A DNA stretch of 43,942 nt from positions 1-43,942 of the forward strand of contig JAHZHI010000033.1 in NCBI GenBank assembly GCA_019420345.1. The letters are read 5' to 3'. Below, piece after piece: positions 25,645-35,400 of this stretch. Every line of letters starts with the position of its first letter. Position 1 is the first letter of the stretch. A program made the position numbers and the translations under genes. This DNA is from Peptococcaceae bacterium (lineage in GTDB: Bacteria; Bacillota; Peptococcia; Peptococcales; Peptococcaceae). Below the pieces are notes generated by a model. The model did not search any database. It saw nothing but the letters and a program-made list of their open reading frames with translations, and had not been told where the DNA came from.

Positions 25645-26347
25645 CGCCCACAGCCATCTTTCGACTTTTGCCGAACAGCTGCTGGCAGCGGTGCCGGTGC
25701 GCACCGTCTTCAGCTGCGCCACGCCCGAGGAGTGTCAGCAGGCAGCGGCCCTCGCCGCGCGCCACGCCTATGTGCACCGCTCCTGCGGCATCCATCCCTG
25801 GTACGTCACTGACGACAGTTGGACCACCATGCTGCCCTGGCTGGAAGATGCCGCCGTCATCGGCGAAATCGGCCTCGACAATGTCTGGTGCAGCAGCGAC
25901 CCGGCCCTGCAGCGGCAGCTCTTTGAGCGTCAGCTTGCTTTTGCCTGCGCGCGGCAGCGGCCTGTCGTGCTCCACACCAAAGGCATGGAGGGAGAAGTGC
26001 TGACGATGATCCGCCACTATCCCAATACCTACCACGTGCACTGGTATTCCTGCCGCGATTACCTCGACGACTACCTGGCCCTGGGCTGCTACATGAGCGT
26101 GGGCCCGTTTCCAAGCCTCGACCCGGCCGTGGCCGCTGTGGCGGCACACACACCTGCCGACCGTCTGCTCATTGAAACCGACGGCATCGACGCCGTGCGT
26201 TGGGCCACAGGCGAGGACCACGTCGACTATCTCCAGGCCCTTGATCGCATCGCCGAGGACATCGCCGCCCTGCGCGGCAGCAGTGCCGAGGTGGTGCAGG
26301 CTCAGGCCGACGCCAACCTGCAGCGCTTCCTGGCGCTCGGTGCTTGA
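25634..26347 (+). CDS. TatD-family metal-dependent hydrolase in the thiamine operon
   Basis: 237 residues, slightly short for TatD (about 255-265). Metal ligands are all visible: DAHSHL at the N-terminus, Glu in GEIGLD (about 75-80), His in VVLHTKG, His in YHVHWYS and Asp in IETDG (about 177-181). Typical TatD enzymes are 3'-5' DNases or related hydrolases; the amidohydrolase fold suits other substrates too. GGGAGG site and an 11-base overlap with thiZ show it is in the TPP-controlled operon, so a role in precursor processing is possible. Terminator directly follows. Confidence 0.82.
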   Translation: MRSDAHSHLSTFAEQLLAAVPVRTVFSCATPEECQQAAALAARHAYVHRSCGIHPWYVTDDSWTTMLPWLEDAAVIGEIGLDNVWCSSDPALQRQLFERQLAFACARQRPVVLHTKGMEGEVLTMIRHYPNTYHVHWYSCRDYLDDYLALGCYMSVGPFPSLDPAVAAVAAHTPADRLLIETDGIDAVRWATGEDHVDYLQALDRIAEDIAALRGSSAEVVQAQADANLQRFLALGA

Positions 26348-26354
26348 TCGTTTT

Positions 26355-26387
26355 CCCCGCTGGCTGCGGCGCCAGCGGGGATTTTTT
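26355..26387 (+). terminator. terminator of the thiXYZ-tatD operon
   Basis: CCCCGCTGGC and GCCAGCGGGG are perfect arms around TGCGGC, followed by ATTTTTT. Confidence 0.95.
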
Positions 26388-26455
26388 ATGCGGTGAAACA
26401 GGCGCGGCAGAGATTTTGCAAAAAAATTTGAAAAAATTTTGCCGGCAGCCGTCCG

Positions 26456-26518
26456 CGCAAAGCCGCTCTGGTTGCGGCTTTGCGGGGCACTCATACTTTT
26501 TGGCCCCAAAAAGTATGA
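26456..26518. repeat. two tandem perfect hairpins in a gene-free stretch
   Basis: First, CGCAAAGCCGC and GCGGCTTTGCG (26456-26484), loop of seven. Second, TCATACTTTTTGG and CCAAAAAGTATGA (26491-26518), two-base centre. Neither is followed by a T run. They follow an A/T-tract stretch (26413-26440) and lie just upstream of the promoter at 26539. The stretch 26388-26585 contains no gene. The hairpins could be protein sites, recombination traces or a terminator barrier. Confidence 0.6.
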
Positions 26519-26538
26519 TACCCAGGTGCTTTTTTCTT

Positions 26539-26547
26539 TGGTATAAT
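26539..26547 (+). promoter_or_regulatory. extended -10 promoter before the GACA-repeat ORF
   Basis: TGG-TATAAT (26539-26547), an extended -10 element with a consensus hexamer but no good -35 box. Transcription would begin near 26554, 32 bases before the ATG at 26586. Confidence 0.6.
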
Positions 26548-26585
26548 GAAGAATAATCATTCTTGCCAAAGGAGGCGGCTCAGCC

Positions 26586-26690
<105 letters not shown>

Positions 26691-26733
26691 CATAGCGCTG
26701 GCTCTGTTTGCTGCGCCATTTTATTCCCTATCA

Positions 26734-26785
26734 GGGCGCGGTGCGTCCGTGGACATGTTCCACGGGCGTGCCGCGCCCTTTTTGT
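26734..26785 (+). terminator. very strong hairpin/terminator between the GACA ORF and next gene
   Basis: A 19-bp stem (GGGCGCGG...CCGTGG with CCACGG...CCGCGCCC, three wobbles) around ACATGTT, followed by TTTTT. It begins 44 bases after the stop of the leader ORF. In one of three frames translation would cross it fully. Confidence 0.9.
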
Positions 26786-26810
26786 GTGCGCTGGAGAGGA
26801 GGTGCCCACC

Positions 26811-27167
26811 ATGCTGACACGCTATCGGCGGCAGAACGTGGAAGGGGCGCGTCTGCTCATTGGCGAGCGCTGGGACGCCCGCAGCCGCTGCTGGCTGCCG
26901 TGCTACCCGGACCTCATCGCCCACCCGTGCCACACGCCGGCTGGGCGGCGCGTGCTGCTCTGCCTGGAGGACGCCTGCGCCCACGCCGTCCTTGACGACA
27001 GCGGCTGCCGCGACTGCAGCAGCTGCCGCCACTATCGCCGGCAGCCCCAGGGCCTGCTCGGCACCTGCGGCCATCCATCCCAGGGCGCTCCGCCGGGACC
27101 CGCTGCGCCACAGCGCCGCCTGCCGCGCGCACCCGCTGCTGCGCCAGAGAAAGGAGGCAGCCCCTGA
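26811..27167 (+). CDS. cysteine-rich small protein of unknown function
   Basis: 118 residues from ATG 26811 behind AGGAGGTG (26797-26804); a GTG at 26784 is less likely. Cysteines cluster near 45-82: LLCLEDACAH, then GCRDCSSCRHY and GTCGHP, which resembles a metal-binding (zinc-ribbon-like) site. The C-terminal 35 residues are Pro/Ala/Arg-rich and probably disordered. No signal peptide or membrane helix. It sits after the terminator and 50 bases before the large surface-protein gene, with no terminator in between, so the two may share a transcript. Family not recognised. Confidence 0.6.
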   Translation: MLTRYRRQNVEGARLLIGERWDARSRCWLPCYPDLIAHPCHTPAGRRVLLCLEDACAHAVLDDSGCRDCSSCRHYRRQPQGLLGTCGHPSQGAPPGPAAPQRRLPRAPAAAPEKGGSP

Positions 27168-27217
27168 CCGACGGCGAAAGGCAACGACGACACACGATGA
27201 CATAAAAGGAGGAAACA

Positions 27218-30200
27218 ATGGTGAAACATTTACAACGAAAAGCGTGCAGCTTGCTCTGCGTTCTAGCGCTGCTTATCAGCTTGCTGCCGGTGAGCGCATG
27301 GGCGGGGGATCCGACTATAGAACCATGGACGCCGCCATCTGCACCTGAAAATCCTACGGTGAAGAACGGAACGTGGACGGACTCAGGTAATTACAGAACG
27401 ACATGGTACGATGACAATCCAAATGCCATTGAATTTACACTGAATGATGCTGCAGACCTGGCTGGTCTGGCCGTGATTGTCAATGGCTTAAATGGGCATG
27501 CAAAAGATAACTTTGCAGGCAAAACCATTAAGCTGGCGGACAATGGAACGTTTAATCTTTCAGCACATACCTGGACGCCGATTGGAAACTCCAGTAACGC
27601 TGATGAGTATTTCAAAGGCACTTTTGATGGAAATTCTGAGAACGGAACGACCATCACTGGGATGACCATCCTCGATGCAAGTGGATACAATGGTTTATTT
27701 GCACTCGTCAATTCTGCCACTATTAGGGATATCAAGATTAGCAAAGGGTATATTTCTGCTGCTAGTGGTTCGAATATAAAGGTTGGCGGCATTGTTGGCT
27801 ATGCCTGTGGAACCACGACGATTACAAATTGTTCATTTGATGGGACGATTGATGCAAGCGCTGTCGATTCAAAAAAAGATAATAATATTGGGGGTGTTGT
27901 TGGCAAAACTTATTCTAAGGTTACCATAGAGAATTGTCAGGCCACTGGTAAAATTTTGGGCAGTGGCACTTACATGGGCGGTATTGTTGGGTATATGAAC
28001 AGCGCATCTGCCGAGAATGTAACTATAACATACTGCATCAATGGGGCTGAGCTTCAGCCAGGCTCCTGCACGGTGGTCGGCGGCATTATAGGATACAGCG
28101 AGATCAAGGGAACCTTAAAGGTGGAGAATTGTGTCAATAGTGGTGCAATCACACCATTCAGTTTTGCGACCAATCTCGGCGGCATTGTTGGGCGAATAAA
28201 TGGCGCGGTAAGTGCAGCAATCACTGGTTGTACAAACTTCGCTGCGCTTACTAGCGAAAATTCTGCAAACATAGGCGGTATTGTGGGGTATAGTAATCAG
28301 AGCACCACGATTACAAGCTGTCACAACAGCGGAACTGTGACCAATTCCAGCGTCGGACAATATCCAACACTAACATATACCGGCGGCATTTTAGGATGTA
28401 TGGAAACGAAGGATCTATCGGTAAAACAATGTAGCAATACCGGTGATATATCAGGCAGCGCTTCAAGTAGCTATTCAAATAGCGCCACTGTTGGCGGGCT
28501 TATTGGGCGAATTACAAACGATGGTACGCTTGAGGAATGTTATAATGCTGGCGTTTGCACGGTAACCAGCGCAAAAAACAACGCTTTTGTTGGCGGTTTG
28601 GTTGGCGATTCGAGTGCACTAACCCTGCAAAACAGCTACAATGTTGGCACAATATCCAATGCTGCGTCGTCCTCTTATAGCTACATCGGCGGCTTGATCG
28701 GATGGGCAGAAGATTCATCATCCATTAAGACAAGCTATAATGCCGGAGAGATGGTCAAGAAGAACGACAACGACACGATTGGTGCGATTGTTGGAAGCGC
28801 CGACACCGGTTCTTCGGTCACTGACTGCTACTATTGGTCTGACTGCGGCGCGGAGGGCTATGGCACAGGCAGGATCGCCAACGAGATGACCGAAGATAGC
28901 ACTTGGGCGACCAATCTTTCCGGCTTTTCTACAGAGATATGGGAAAAAGCCGAAAATGTTTCTGCTGATACAGGTTATCTACCGGTGTTGACGGCTAACA
29001 AGCAGGAGCCTGCGCCTACGTTGACAAGGGAAACAAAGCAAACACAGACGGGATTTGTCATCACTGGTCAACCAAGCGATTCGATTTATGAAACCAAGGG
29101 ATCATTTAAGCTGGCAACTGAAGGCGGTCAGTCCACCGGCGCAGTAACCTGGGAAACGAGCGATTCGGCCATCGCCAGCGTTGACCAGAATGGAACGGTC
29201 ACCATCGAAGGTGTGGGCGAGGTCACCATTACCGCCACGAAAGCTGGCGACGCCACCTTCGCCAAAGCCGAAGCAACGTATTTCTTTACCGTGTACGGAA
29301 CGCCAATCAGCGAAGTCACGATTTCCAATCTGAAGGCGCCGGTTTATGGCGAAGAGCCTAAAATGTATGTGGACGTACCTGAAAATGCCAATTACCATGG
29401 AGCGATGGCTGTTGGTTTAGGCAACAGTACAGCGACCGTAGAGTGGCACGACAGCAACTGGAAACTGGTGCATGAAGATGATGACTTTATACAAAACGAA
29501 GTCTACACAGCGGTTGTTCCTCTTGTAGCCGATGACTACTACTCTTTTACGAATGATATAGAGGTTGCTCATACGCCTGGCTTTACATCTGGAACGGTGG
29601 ACACTATTTCTATTAAGGCTGATCCAAATCGGTCAGATCGAATTGATGTTGTTATTACCTTTAAGCCAACGGCGCATGAGCATGTGTATGACACCGGTAA
29701 ATGGACCACAGACCCGCTGCGTCATTGGCACGCCTGCACAGCGGGTGATTGTCCGCTGATGCCGTCGGAAATGCCAGACTACGCAGCGCACACGGGCAAT
29801 CCGGGGGATAAGTGCAGCGTTTGCGGCGCTGTCATCGGGTATGAAATCACCTTTGATGCCAATGGCGGACAGTGTGACACAACAAACATGTACACCGACA
29901 CGGCAGGCAAACTGAGCGCTCTGCCAACATCAACGCGCGGCGGATACACCTTCGATGGCTGGTTCACGAAGCAAAGCGGCGGCACGGCGGTCACCGCAGA
30001 GACAGTGTACGACAAAAACACCACGCTGTATGCGCACTGGACGGCTATCTCTTCTGGCAGCAGCAGTTATATGATCGACGTCATGGAGTCGACGCATGGC
30101 ACGGTGACGGCATCGCCAAAATGGGCGAGCAAGGGGCGCATTGTGACTTTGACGGTGACACCGGACGAAGGGTACGAACTTGCCGCGCTGACCGTTACGG

Positions 30201-30853
30201 ATAGGAACGGCAATGACGTGGCACTCACCAATAATGGCGACGGCACGTACACGTTCAAAATGCCAGCGTCGAAGGTGACGGTAAAGGCGACGTTTAAAAA
30301 AGACCTTGTGACGCTGCCATTTATCGACGTTCACCCAGGCGACTGGTTCTATGATCCTGTGTGCTATGTCTACAGCCAGGGGCTGATGACCGGCACCTCA
30401 GCAACGACCTTTGAACCGAACACCAGCCTCAGCCGCGCTATGCTCGTGGCTGTGCTCCATCGCCTGGAAGGCAGCCCGCAAGCCAGCGCCGGTGATTTCA
30501 CCGACGTGGTCGACGGCGACTGGTACGCGCAGGCTGTGAACTGGGCCGCATCCGTCGGCGTCGTCAACGGCTTTGACGACGGCACCTTCCAGCCAAACGC
30601 TGCCATCACCCGCGAACAAATGGCTGCCATCCTGCGCAACTATGCGGCGTATAAAGGGATGGACGTTACAGCAGTCGGAGACCTCAGCGCCTATACCGAC
30701 GCCGCCAGCGTCAGCGACTGGGCGAAAGACTCCGTGCAGTGGATGGTCGGCAGCGGTCTGCTTGGTGGCTACGAAGATGGCACCTTGCGTCCACATGGCA
30801 CCACAACGCGCGCCGAAGTAGCCAGCGTGTTGCAGCGATATCTAGCAAACTAA
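27218..30853 (+). CDS. large secreted GLUG / Ig-like / SLH surface protein
   Basis: 1211 residues. Signal peptide about 1-29 (ACSLLCVLALLISLLP, SAWA-GD). Residues about 185-530 hold about eleven copies of a glycine-hydrophobic repeat (GGIVGY, GGVVGK, GGIIGY, GGLIGR) spaced 25-45 residues apart, the GLUG motif of adhesin-like beta-helices. Then a Big2-type Ig domain (about 610-695), a C-x-C region, an InlB-like B repeat (about 876-945, FDANGGQ, GGYTFDGWFT, LYAHW), another beta domain (about 947-1030) and three SLH domains (about 1036-1211) that bind the wall or pyruvylated polymer. AAAGGAGG site at 27205-27212. Likely adhesin; the middle is more AT-rich than its neighbours. Confidence 0.85.
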   Translation: MVKHLQRKACSLLCVLALLISLLPVSAWAGDPTIEPWTPPSAPENPTVKNGTWTDSGNYRTTWYDDNPNAIEFTLNDAADLAGLAVIVNGLNGHAKDNFAGKTIKLADNGTFNLSAHTWTPIGNSSNADEYFKGTFDGNSENGTTITGMTILDASGYNGLFALVNSATIRDIKISKGYISAASGSNIKVGGIVGYACGTTTITNCSFDGTIDASAVDSKKDNNIGGVVGKTYSKVTIENCQATGKILGSGTYMGGIVGYMNSASAENVTITYCINGAELQPGSCTVVGGIIGYSEIKGTLKVENCVNSGAITPFSFATNLGGIVGRINGAVSAAITGCTNFAALTSENSANIGGIVGYSNQSTTITSCHNSGTVTNSSVGQYPTLTYTGGILGCMETKDLSVKQCSNTGDISGSASSSYSNSATVGGLIGRITNDGTLEECYNAGVCTVTSAKNNAFVGGLVGDSSALTLQNSYNVGTISNAASSSYSYIGGLIGWAEDSSSIKTSYNAGEMVKKNDNDTIGAIVGSADTGSSVTDCYYWSDCGAEGYGTGRIANEMTEDSTWATNLSGFSTEIWEKAENVSADTGYLPVLTANKQEPAPTLTRETKQTQTGFVITGQPSDSIYETKGSFKLATEGGQSTGAVTWETSDSAIASVDQNGTVTIEGVGEVTITATKAGDATFAKAEATYFFTVYGTPISEVTISNLKAPVYGEEPKMYVDVPENANYHGAMAVGLGNSTATVEWHDSNWKLVHEDDDFIQNEVYTAVVPLVADDYYSFTNDIEVAHTPGFTSGTVDTISIKADPNRSDRIDVVITFKPTAHEHVYDTGKWTTDPLRHWHACTAGDCPLMPSEMPDYAAHTGNPGDKCSVCGAVIGYEITFDANGGQCDTTNMYTDTAGKLSALPTSTRGGYTFDGWFTKQSGGTAVTAETVYDKNTTLYAHWTAISSGSSSYMIDVMESTHGTVTASPKWASKGRIVTLTVTPDEGYELAALTVTDRNGNDVALTNNGDGTYTFKMPASKVTVKATFKKDLVTLPFIDVHPGDWFYDPVCYVYSQGLMTGTSATTFEPNTSLSRAMLVAVLHRLEGSPQASAGDFTDVVDGDWYAQAVNWAASVGVVNGFDDGTFQPNAAITREQMAAILRNYAAYKGMDVTAVGDLSAYTDAASVSDWAKDSVQWMVGSGLLGGYEDGTLRPHGTTTRAEVASVLQRYLAN

Positions 30854-30863
30854 ACACAAACAA

Positions 30864-30893
30864 AAGCGACGGTCCTTGGGGCCGTCGTTTTTT
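30864..30893 (+). terminator. terminator of the GLUG/SLH gene
   Basis: GCGACGG and CCGTCGT arms with inner TCC/GG pairing and a short loop, followed by six T. Confidence 0.85.
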
Positions 30894-30964
30894 GCTACGC
30901 GGGATGTGACAACGGCTGTGCTTAAAGAGAGGGATGCGTTTGCCACAATATAGCGGAGAAAATA

Positions 30965-30973
30965 TGATATACT
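30965..30973 (+). promoter_or_regulatory. extended -10 promoter of the HTH regulator gene
   Basis: TGA-TATACT (30965-30973). Around it GATATA (30967-30972) and TATATC (30977-30982) form a small inverted repeat that could be an autoregulatory operator. No good -35. Confidence 0.45.
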
Positions 30974-31004
30974 TTTTATATCTTATGACAAAGGGGGCGA
31001 GGAG

Positions 31005-32462
31005 ATGCTGCTCTTTAGTGAATATCTGCGGGAATTGTTGCAGACCAAGCAGGTGACGATTTCGGCGCTGGCGCGGGCAGTTGGCGTGGAGCGGTCGACT
31101 TTGTCGAAGGTGCTGACTGGCCAGCGGGTGCTGCCTTACGATGCGCTGGCGGCGGTGGCCTATCATCTGCGGCTGACGCCGGGGGAGGCGCAGCAGCTGC
31201 GGGCGTATTACGACGCGCAGTTTGAAAAAGAGGGCATTCGCCGTTCGCGGGAGATGGTGAGCCGCTTGTTCGCCGATATGGCAGAGATGGATTTTTCGGT
31301 GCCGATGTTTGAAGAAAGCCGTCTGCTGATGGGTCTTGAGGCCTTTGCCGGCGGGCGCTCGATTTTTTCAGGGGCGATGACGGTACGTGCACTGCTGCGG
31401 CTGGTGCTGGCCGAGGAGCTGGCGCGGGACGATGCGCGGCTGGAGCTGACGGTGCCGCCGATGGCGTCGTTTCTCAACGAAGAATTGCTGCGCCGTTATT
31501 GCAGCGGCGACAGCCGCGCCGAGGTGACGCAGATCATTGCCTTTGACGCGCTGGGCACCGCTGAGGAGATCAACCTGCACAATCTGGCGTGCTTCTGCCG
31601 GGTGCTGCCACTCTGCCTGCTGTCGCGGCGGCATTATCATCCGTATTATTATTACGACAACAGCGTGACGGCGCGCTACAGCGATCCGTTTCCGTATTTT
31701 CTGGTGACGCACGGCTGTGTGGTGTGCTTGTCGGAGGATGGCAGTCAGGCGATGCTGCTTTTGCAGGCGGATCAGGTGGACGGCTATCACCGGCATTTTC
31801 AGCTGCTGTTGGAGCGGGCGTACAGCCTGGTGCAGTACACCGCAGACCCGGTGGAGGTTTTGATGTCTTACGATGCGGCGACGGATGCCGATGGCTTTTA
31901 CATGGTGATGGATCAGCCGTGTTTTGGGCGTTTTTATGACGAGGCGGTGATCGGTCAGTATCTGCGGCGAGAGCTGCCATTTTATGAGCTGCTGCGTGAT
32001 GTGGCCATGAAGCGCTTTGGGCGGCTGCGGCAAGTGGAGCGGTTTTACACGCTGTTCAGCGAGAGCGGCCTGGCGCGGTTTGCGGCGACGGGCGCGCTGG
32101 ATGATTTTCCGACGGCGTTTGTGGCGCCGTTTCCAGCGGCGCAGCGGCGGCGGTTCATGGAGGCGCTGGCGGGCGGCATTCGAAGCGGCGAGGTGCAGGG
32201 GCGGGTGCTGCGCCCAGGCACGTTTCCCGATTACTTGAGCATGACAACGTCGGCGCAGAGCGGCGTGGGATTTTTTACGACGGAGCATTTTGCGCTGCAG
32301 GATGGGTTCTGCTCGATTTTGCTGCGGGAGCCGAATCTTTGCCGCGCCTTCCACGGCTGGCTGACGCATCTTCCAGACGGCCCTCAGGCGCTGTCGCTGG
32401 AAGCGTCGGCGGCTGTGTTGGAGCGCATGGCGGCAGGTATAAAAAAGGAGGAAGAACAATGA
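31005..32462 (+). CDS. XRE-type HTH regulator with large effector domain
   Basis: 485 residues. Residues about 5-65 form an XRE-like helix-turn-helix (VTISALARAVGVERSTLSKV, 17-36). The remaining 400 residues show no catalytic motif I know; the region is helical, rich in aromatic and acidic residues (RRHYHPYYYYDN near 208), and may bind a signal. AAAGGGGG ribosome site about 7 bases before the ATG. Its stop overlaps the next gene start by 4 bases (32459-32462), so regulator and surface peptidase are made from one message in coupled translation. It probably regulates this unit. Not assigned to a named family. Confidence 0.72.
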   Translation: MLLFSEYLRELLQTKQVTISALARAVGVERSTLSKVLTGQRVLPYDALAAVAYHLRLTPGEAQQLRAYYDAQFEKEGIRRSREMVSRLFADMAEMDFSVPMFEESRLLMGLEAFAGGRSIFSGAMTVRALLRLVLAEELARDDARLELTVPPMASFLNEELLRRYCSGDSRAEVTQIIAFDALGTAEEINLHNLACFCRVLPLCLLSRRHYHPYYYYDNSVTARYSDPFPYFLVTHGCVVCLSEDGSQAMLLLQADQVDGYHRHFQLLLERAYSLVQYTADPVEVLMSYDAATDADGFYMVMDQPCFGRFYDEAVIGQYLRRELPFYELLRDVAMKRFGRLRQVERFYTLFSESGLARFAATGALDDFPTAFVAPFPAAQRRRFMEALAGGIRSGEVQGRVLRPGTFPDYLSMTTSAQSGVGFFTTEHFALQDGFCSILLREPNLCRAFHGWLTHLPDGPQALSLEASAAVLERMAAGIKKEEEQ

Positions 32463-35400
32463 AACGACGTACAAAGAAAGGCTGGAGTCTGGTTTTGCTG
32501 CTGGCGTTTGTGGCGAGCATGGTGCTGCCGACAGGCGCACCGGCATCGGACACCATTTATGATCTGACGACTTTTCGCTATGAGGTGCTGAGCGACGGCA
32601 CAGCCCGCCTCGAAGCCCTGCCGGCGCCACAGTATCAGACTGGCACGATGGTCATTCCGTCTAAGATTGATGGCCATACGGTGTCGGCGCTGTCTGATTC
32701 TTTGGATTATACGGAGGCCGTGGTTGATTTGACCATTCCTGGCACCATTAAGAGGGTGCCCAATGTTTTTGACCGAACCAGTAATCTGCGGACGGTGGTG
32801 CTGGAAGACGGCGTGACCGAGCTGGACGCAGGCGCGTTTGAAAGCGACACGAGTCTTGCATCGGTGAGGCTGTCCAATGCGCTGACAAAAATTGGCGAAA
32901 GAGCCTTTGAATTTTGCTACCCGTTAAGCACTGTTTCCCTGCCAAACGGGCTGGAAACGATTGGCGCCTCGGCTTTTGCACATACGGGGCTGACCTCGCT
33001 GACCCTGCCGAACAGCGTCAACAAAGTGGGCATGCAGGCTTTCGCGTTTTGCAGATCGATGAAAACGGCGGTGCTGTCGTCAGGCATGACGGAGATTCCT
33101 ATGGGCATGTTTCAGAATGCCACCAGCCTGACGACGGTGACGATTCCGGCAAGCATCACATCGATCGACTCGACGGCGTTTTCTGGCTGCAGCGCTTTGA
33201 CGACGGTTTACTATGGCGGCAGCGAGGCCCAGTGGCAGGCATTGGTGGCCGATCACAGCAGTAGCGGCGAACTGAATAACGCCACGGTGCATTGCGGCGC
33301 CAGCACGCCGGAGCCACCGGAAGGCGACGACACGGAGGCGATTGTGACGCCGGTGAACCTGACCGCGGCGAGCAGTGCCGATGGTGTGACGCTGGCATGG
33401 GATGTGCCGCTGGAAGTGGACACGAAGTGGGTCTATGATGGCTTTGACATCCTGCGCAAGAGCGGCAGCGGCAGCTATGCAACGATTGCCCACGTGGGCA
33501 GATGGACCCAGGACTATGTGGATGCCACGGCGGTGCATGGCACCACTTACAGCTACGCGGTGCGCGGCACCAATGGCAGCGAGACAGGCGCGCTGAGCAA
33601 GGCAGCCACGGTGACCTATGACGCCAACGCCCATGAAACGGTGGGCATGAATGGCACGCGGATTCAGCTCGACAATCAGGGCTTCGGCAGCGGGCAGTAT
33701 GAAACAGTGGACAAGCTCTGGCTGACTACTGGCAGCAACGGCATGTGGATCACGCTGGTTTTTGATGAACCGCTGAGCGATGAGAATGTGCGCGTGACGG
33801 TGACAGGCGGCGGCCAGGAATTTGAAGGCACGAATGTGGAAGTGCTGGCGCAGCAGCTGATGTTTCGGCTGACGCTCACCGGCGGCAAGCATCTGGAGCC
33901 GAGCACAACCTATACGGTGCGCGTGGTGGACAGCCGCGGCAACACGCTCGCGCAGACAACACTTGAAAGTGCCGACGAAAACACCCAGAGCTGGGGCTTT
34001 ACGAACATTGATTCTTCCTATAATTACGCGGACCTGATTCGCTACTATCCAGCGACGATTGCCGACAAGCTCTACAGCTTGGACAAGAGCCACGGCGAAG
34101 ATGGCCTCTGCTTCGGCATGGCGCTGGCGGCAGCGCTGTGGAAGCAGGGCGACATGCCGTCGTTTTCTGGCGGGCAGGACCTGCTGAATCTGGTGCGCTG
34201 GGACGACACGCTGGGCAGCGGCCAGTGGCGCGGCGTCAGTGTGCAGGATTACATCCAGGCCTGCAACGCGCTGCAGTTCAGCCAGCCGTATGCGTCGCAG
34301 ACGCGCGCCAATAAGAACGACTACGATGGCTTGGTGCGCGCGGTGAAGAGTGGCCAGCCAGTGGTCATCGGTACGTGGATTGACGGCACGGGGCATGCGG
34401 TGCTGGCGTATGATTATGAGGACAAGGGCACAGAATTTGTCATTGATGTACAGGACCCGCAATGCATGCCGCATCAGATCTGCAAGCTGACGCTGAAGGG
34501 CACGAGCGGCCATTGGACCGGCTGGTCCTACGAACGCCGGGAGCTGACGACTTCTTCTGACGGCGTCGACGATCCGAACCGATATTTTTCCTGGCGCAGC
34601 GCGACCACCTCGCCGGACGACGATTTTGACGTGGACGGCGTGCTGATGGACATCGGCAACAATATTGCGAGCAACGTCGGCGACGATCTGGAACACGTTT
34701 GGGAAAGCCTGGTTGGCAGCAGCGCGGTGACACCGCTGAACGGCACCAGCATGGGCTGGGTCAGCGACGGCACGCTGACGATGCGCAGCCTGCGCGATGC
34801 GGTGGAAGTGATCGACAGCACCATGAGCCTGACGTTGGAAGGCTCGGCGGCGCGCGTGAATCTTTCAGGCGGCATTCAGTCGGCGACGGTCAGCGGCAGC
34901 GGCACGCTGACAATGACTGTTGAGAGCGAAGATGCGACGCTGATTTTTGAAGGCACAGCCAAAGACGGTGTGTCCCTTATCCGCGACGGCGATCAGCTGC
35001 GGCTTTCCGGCGCCGAGAATGGGCAGGTGGCGACGAGCGGCAGCGACGGCATTTCAACGTCGGTGAGCGTGGAGCCGGGGAAAGACTATGTCATCAGCCT
35101 GGATGGCGGCGTGGAAACCCCTGACGACGGCGAGCTGCCGTTCAGCGATGTGCGCAGCAGCGACTGGTTCTATGAGCCGGTGTGCTATGCGTACGACACA
35201 GGCATCATGACGGGCACGAGTGCGACGACCTTTGCGCCGAATCTGACGACGACCCGCGGCATGATTGTGGCGATTCTGCATCGATTGGAAGGCAGTCCGT
35301 CGGCAGGCAGCGCAGGCTTCAGCGATGTGAAGGCCGGCGACTGGTACGCCCAGGCTGTGAACTGGGCCGCTGCCAATGGCGTGGTCAACGGCATGGGCAA

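Noticed and set aside
33080..34696. 538-codon reverse ORF in the LRR/peptidase gene
   Set aside because: Shadow of a gene with clear domains on the forward strand; composition-driven.
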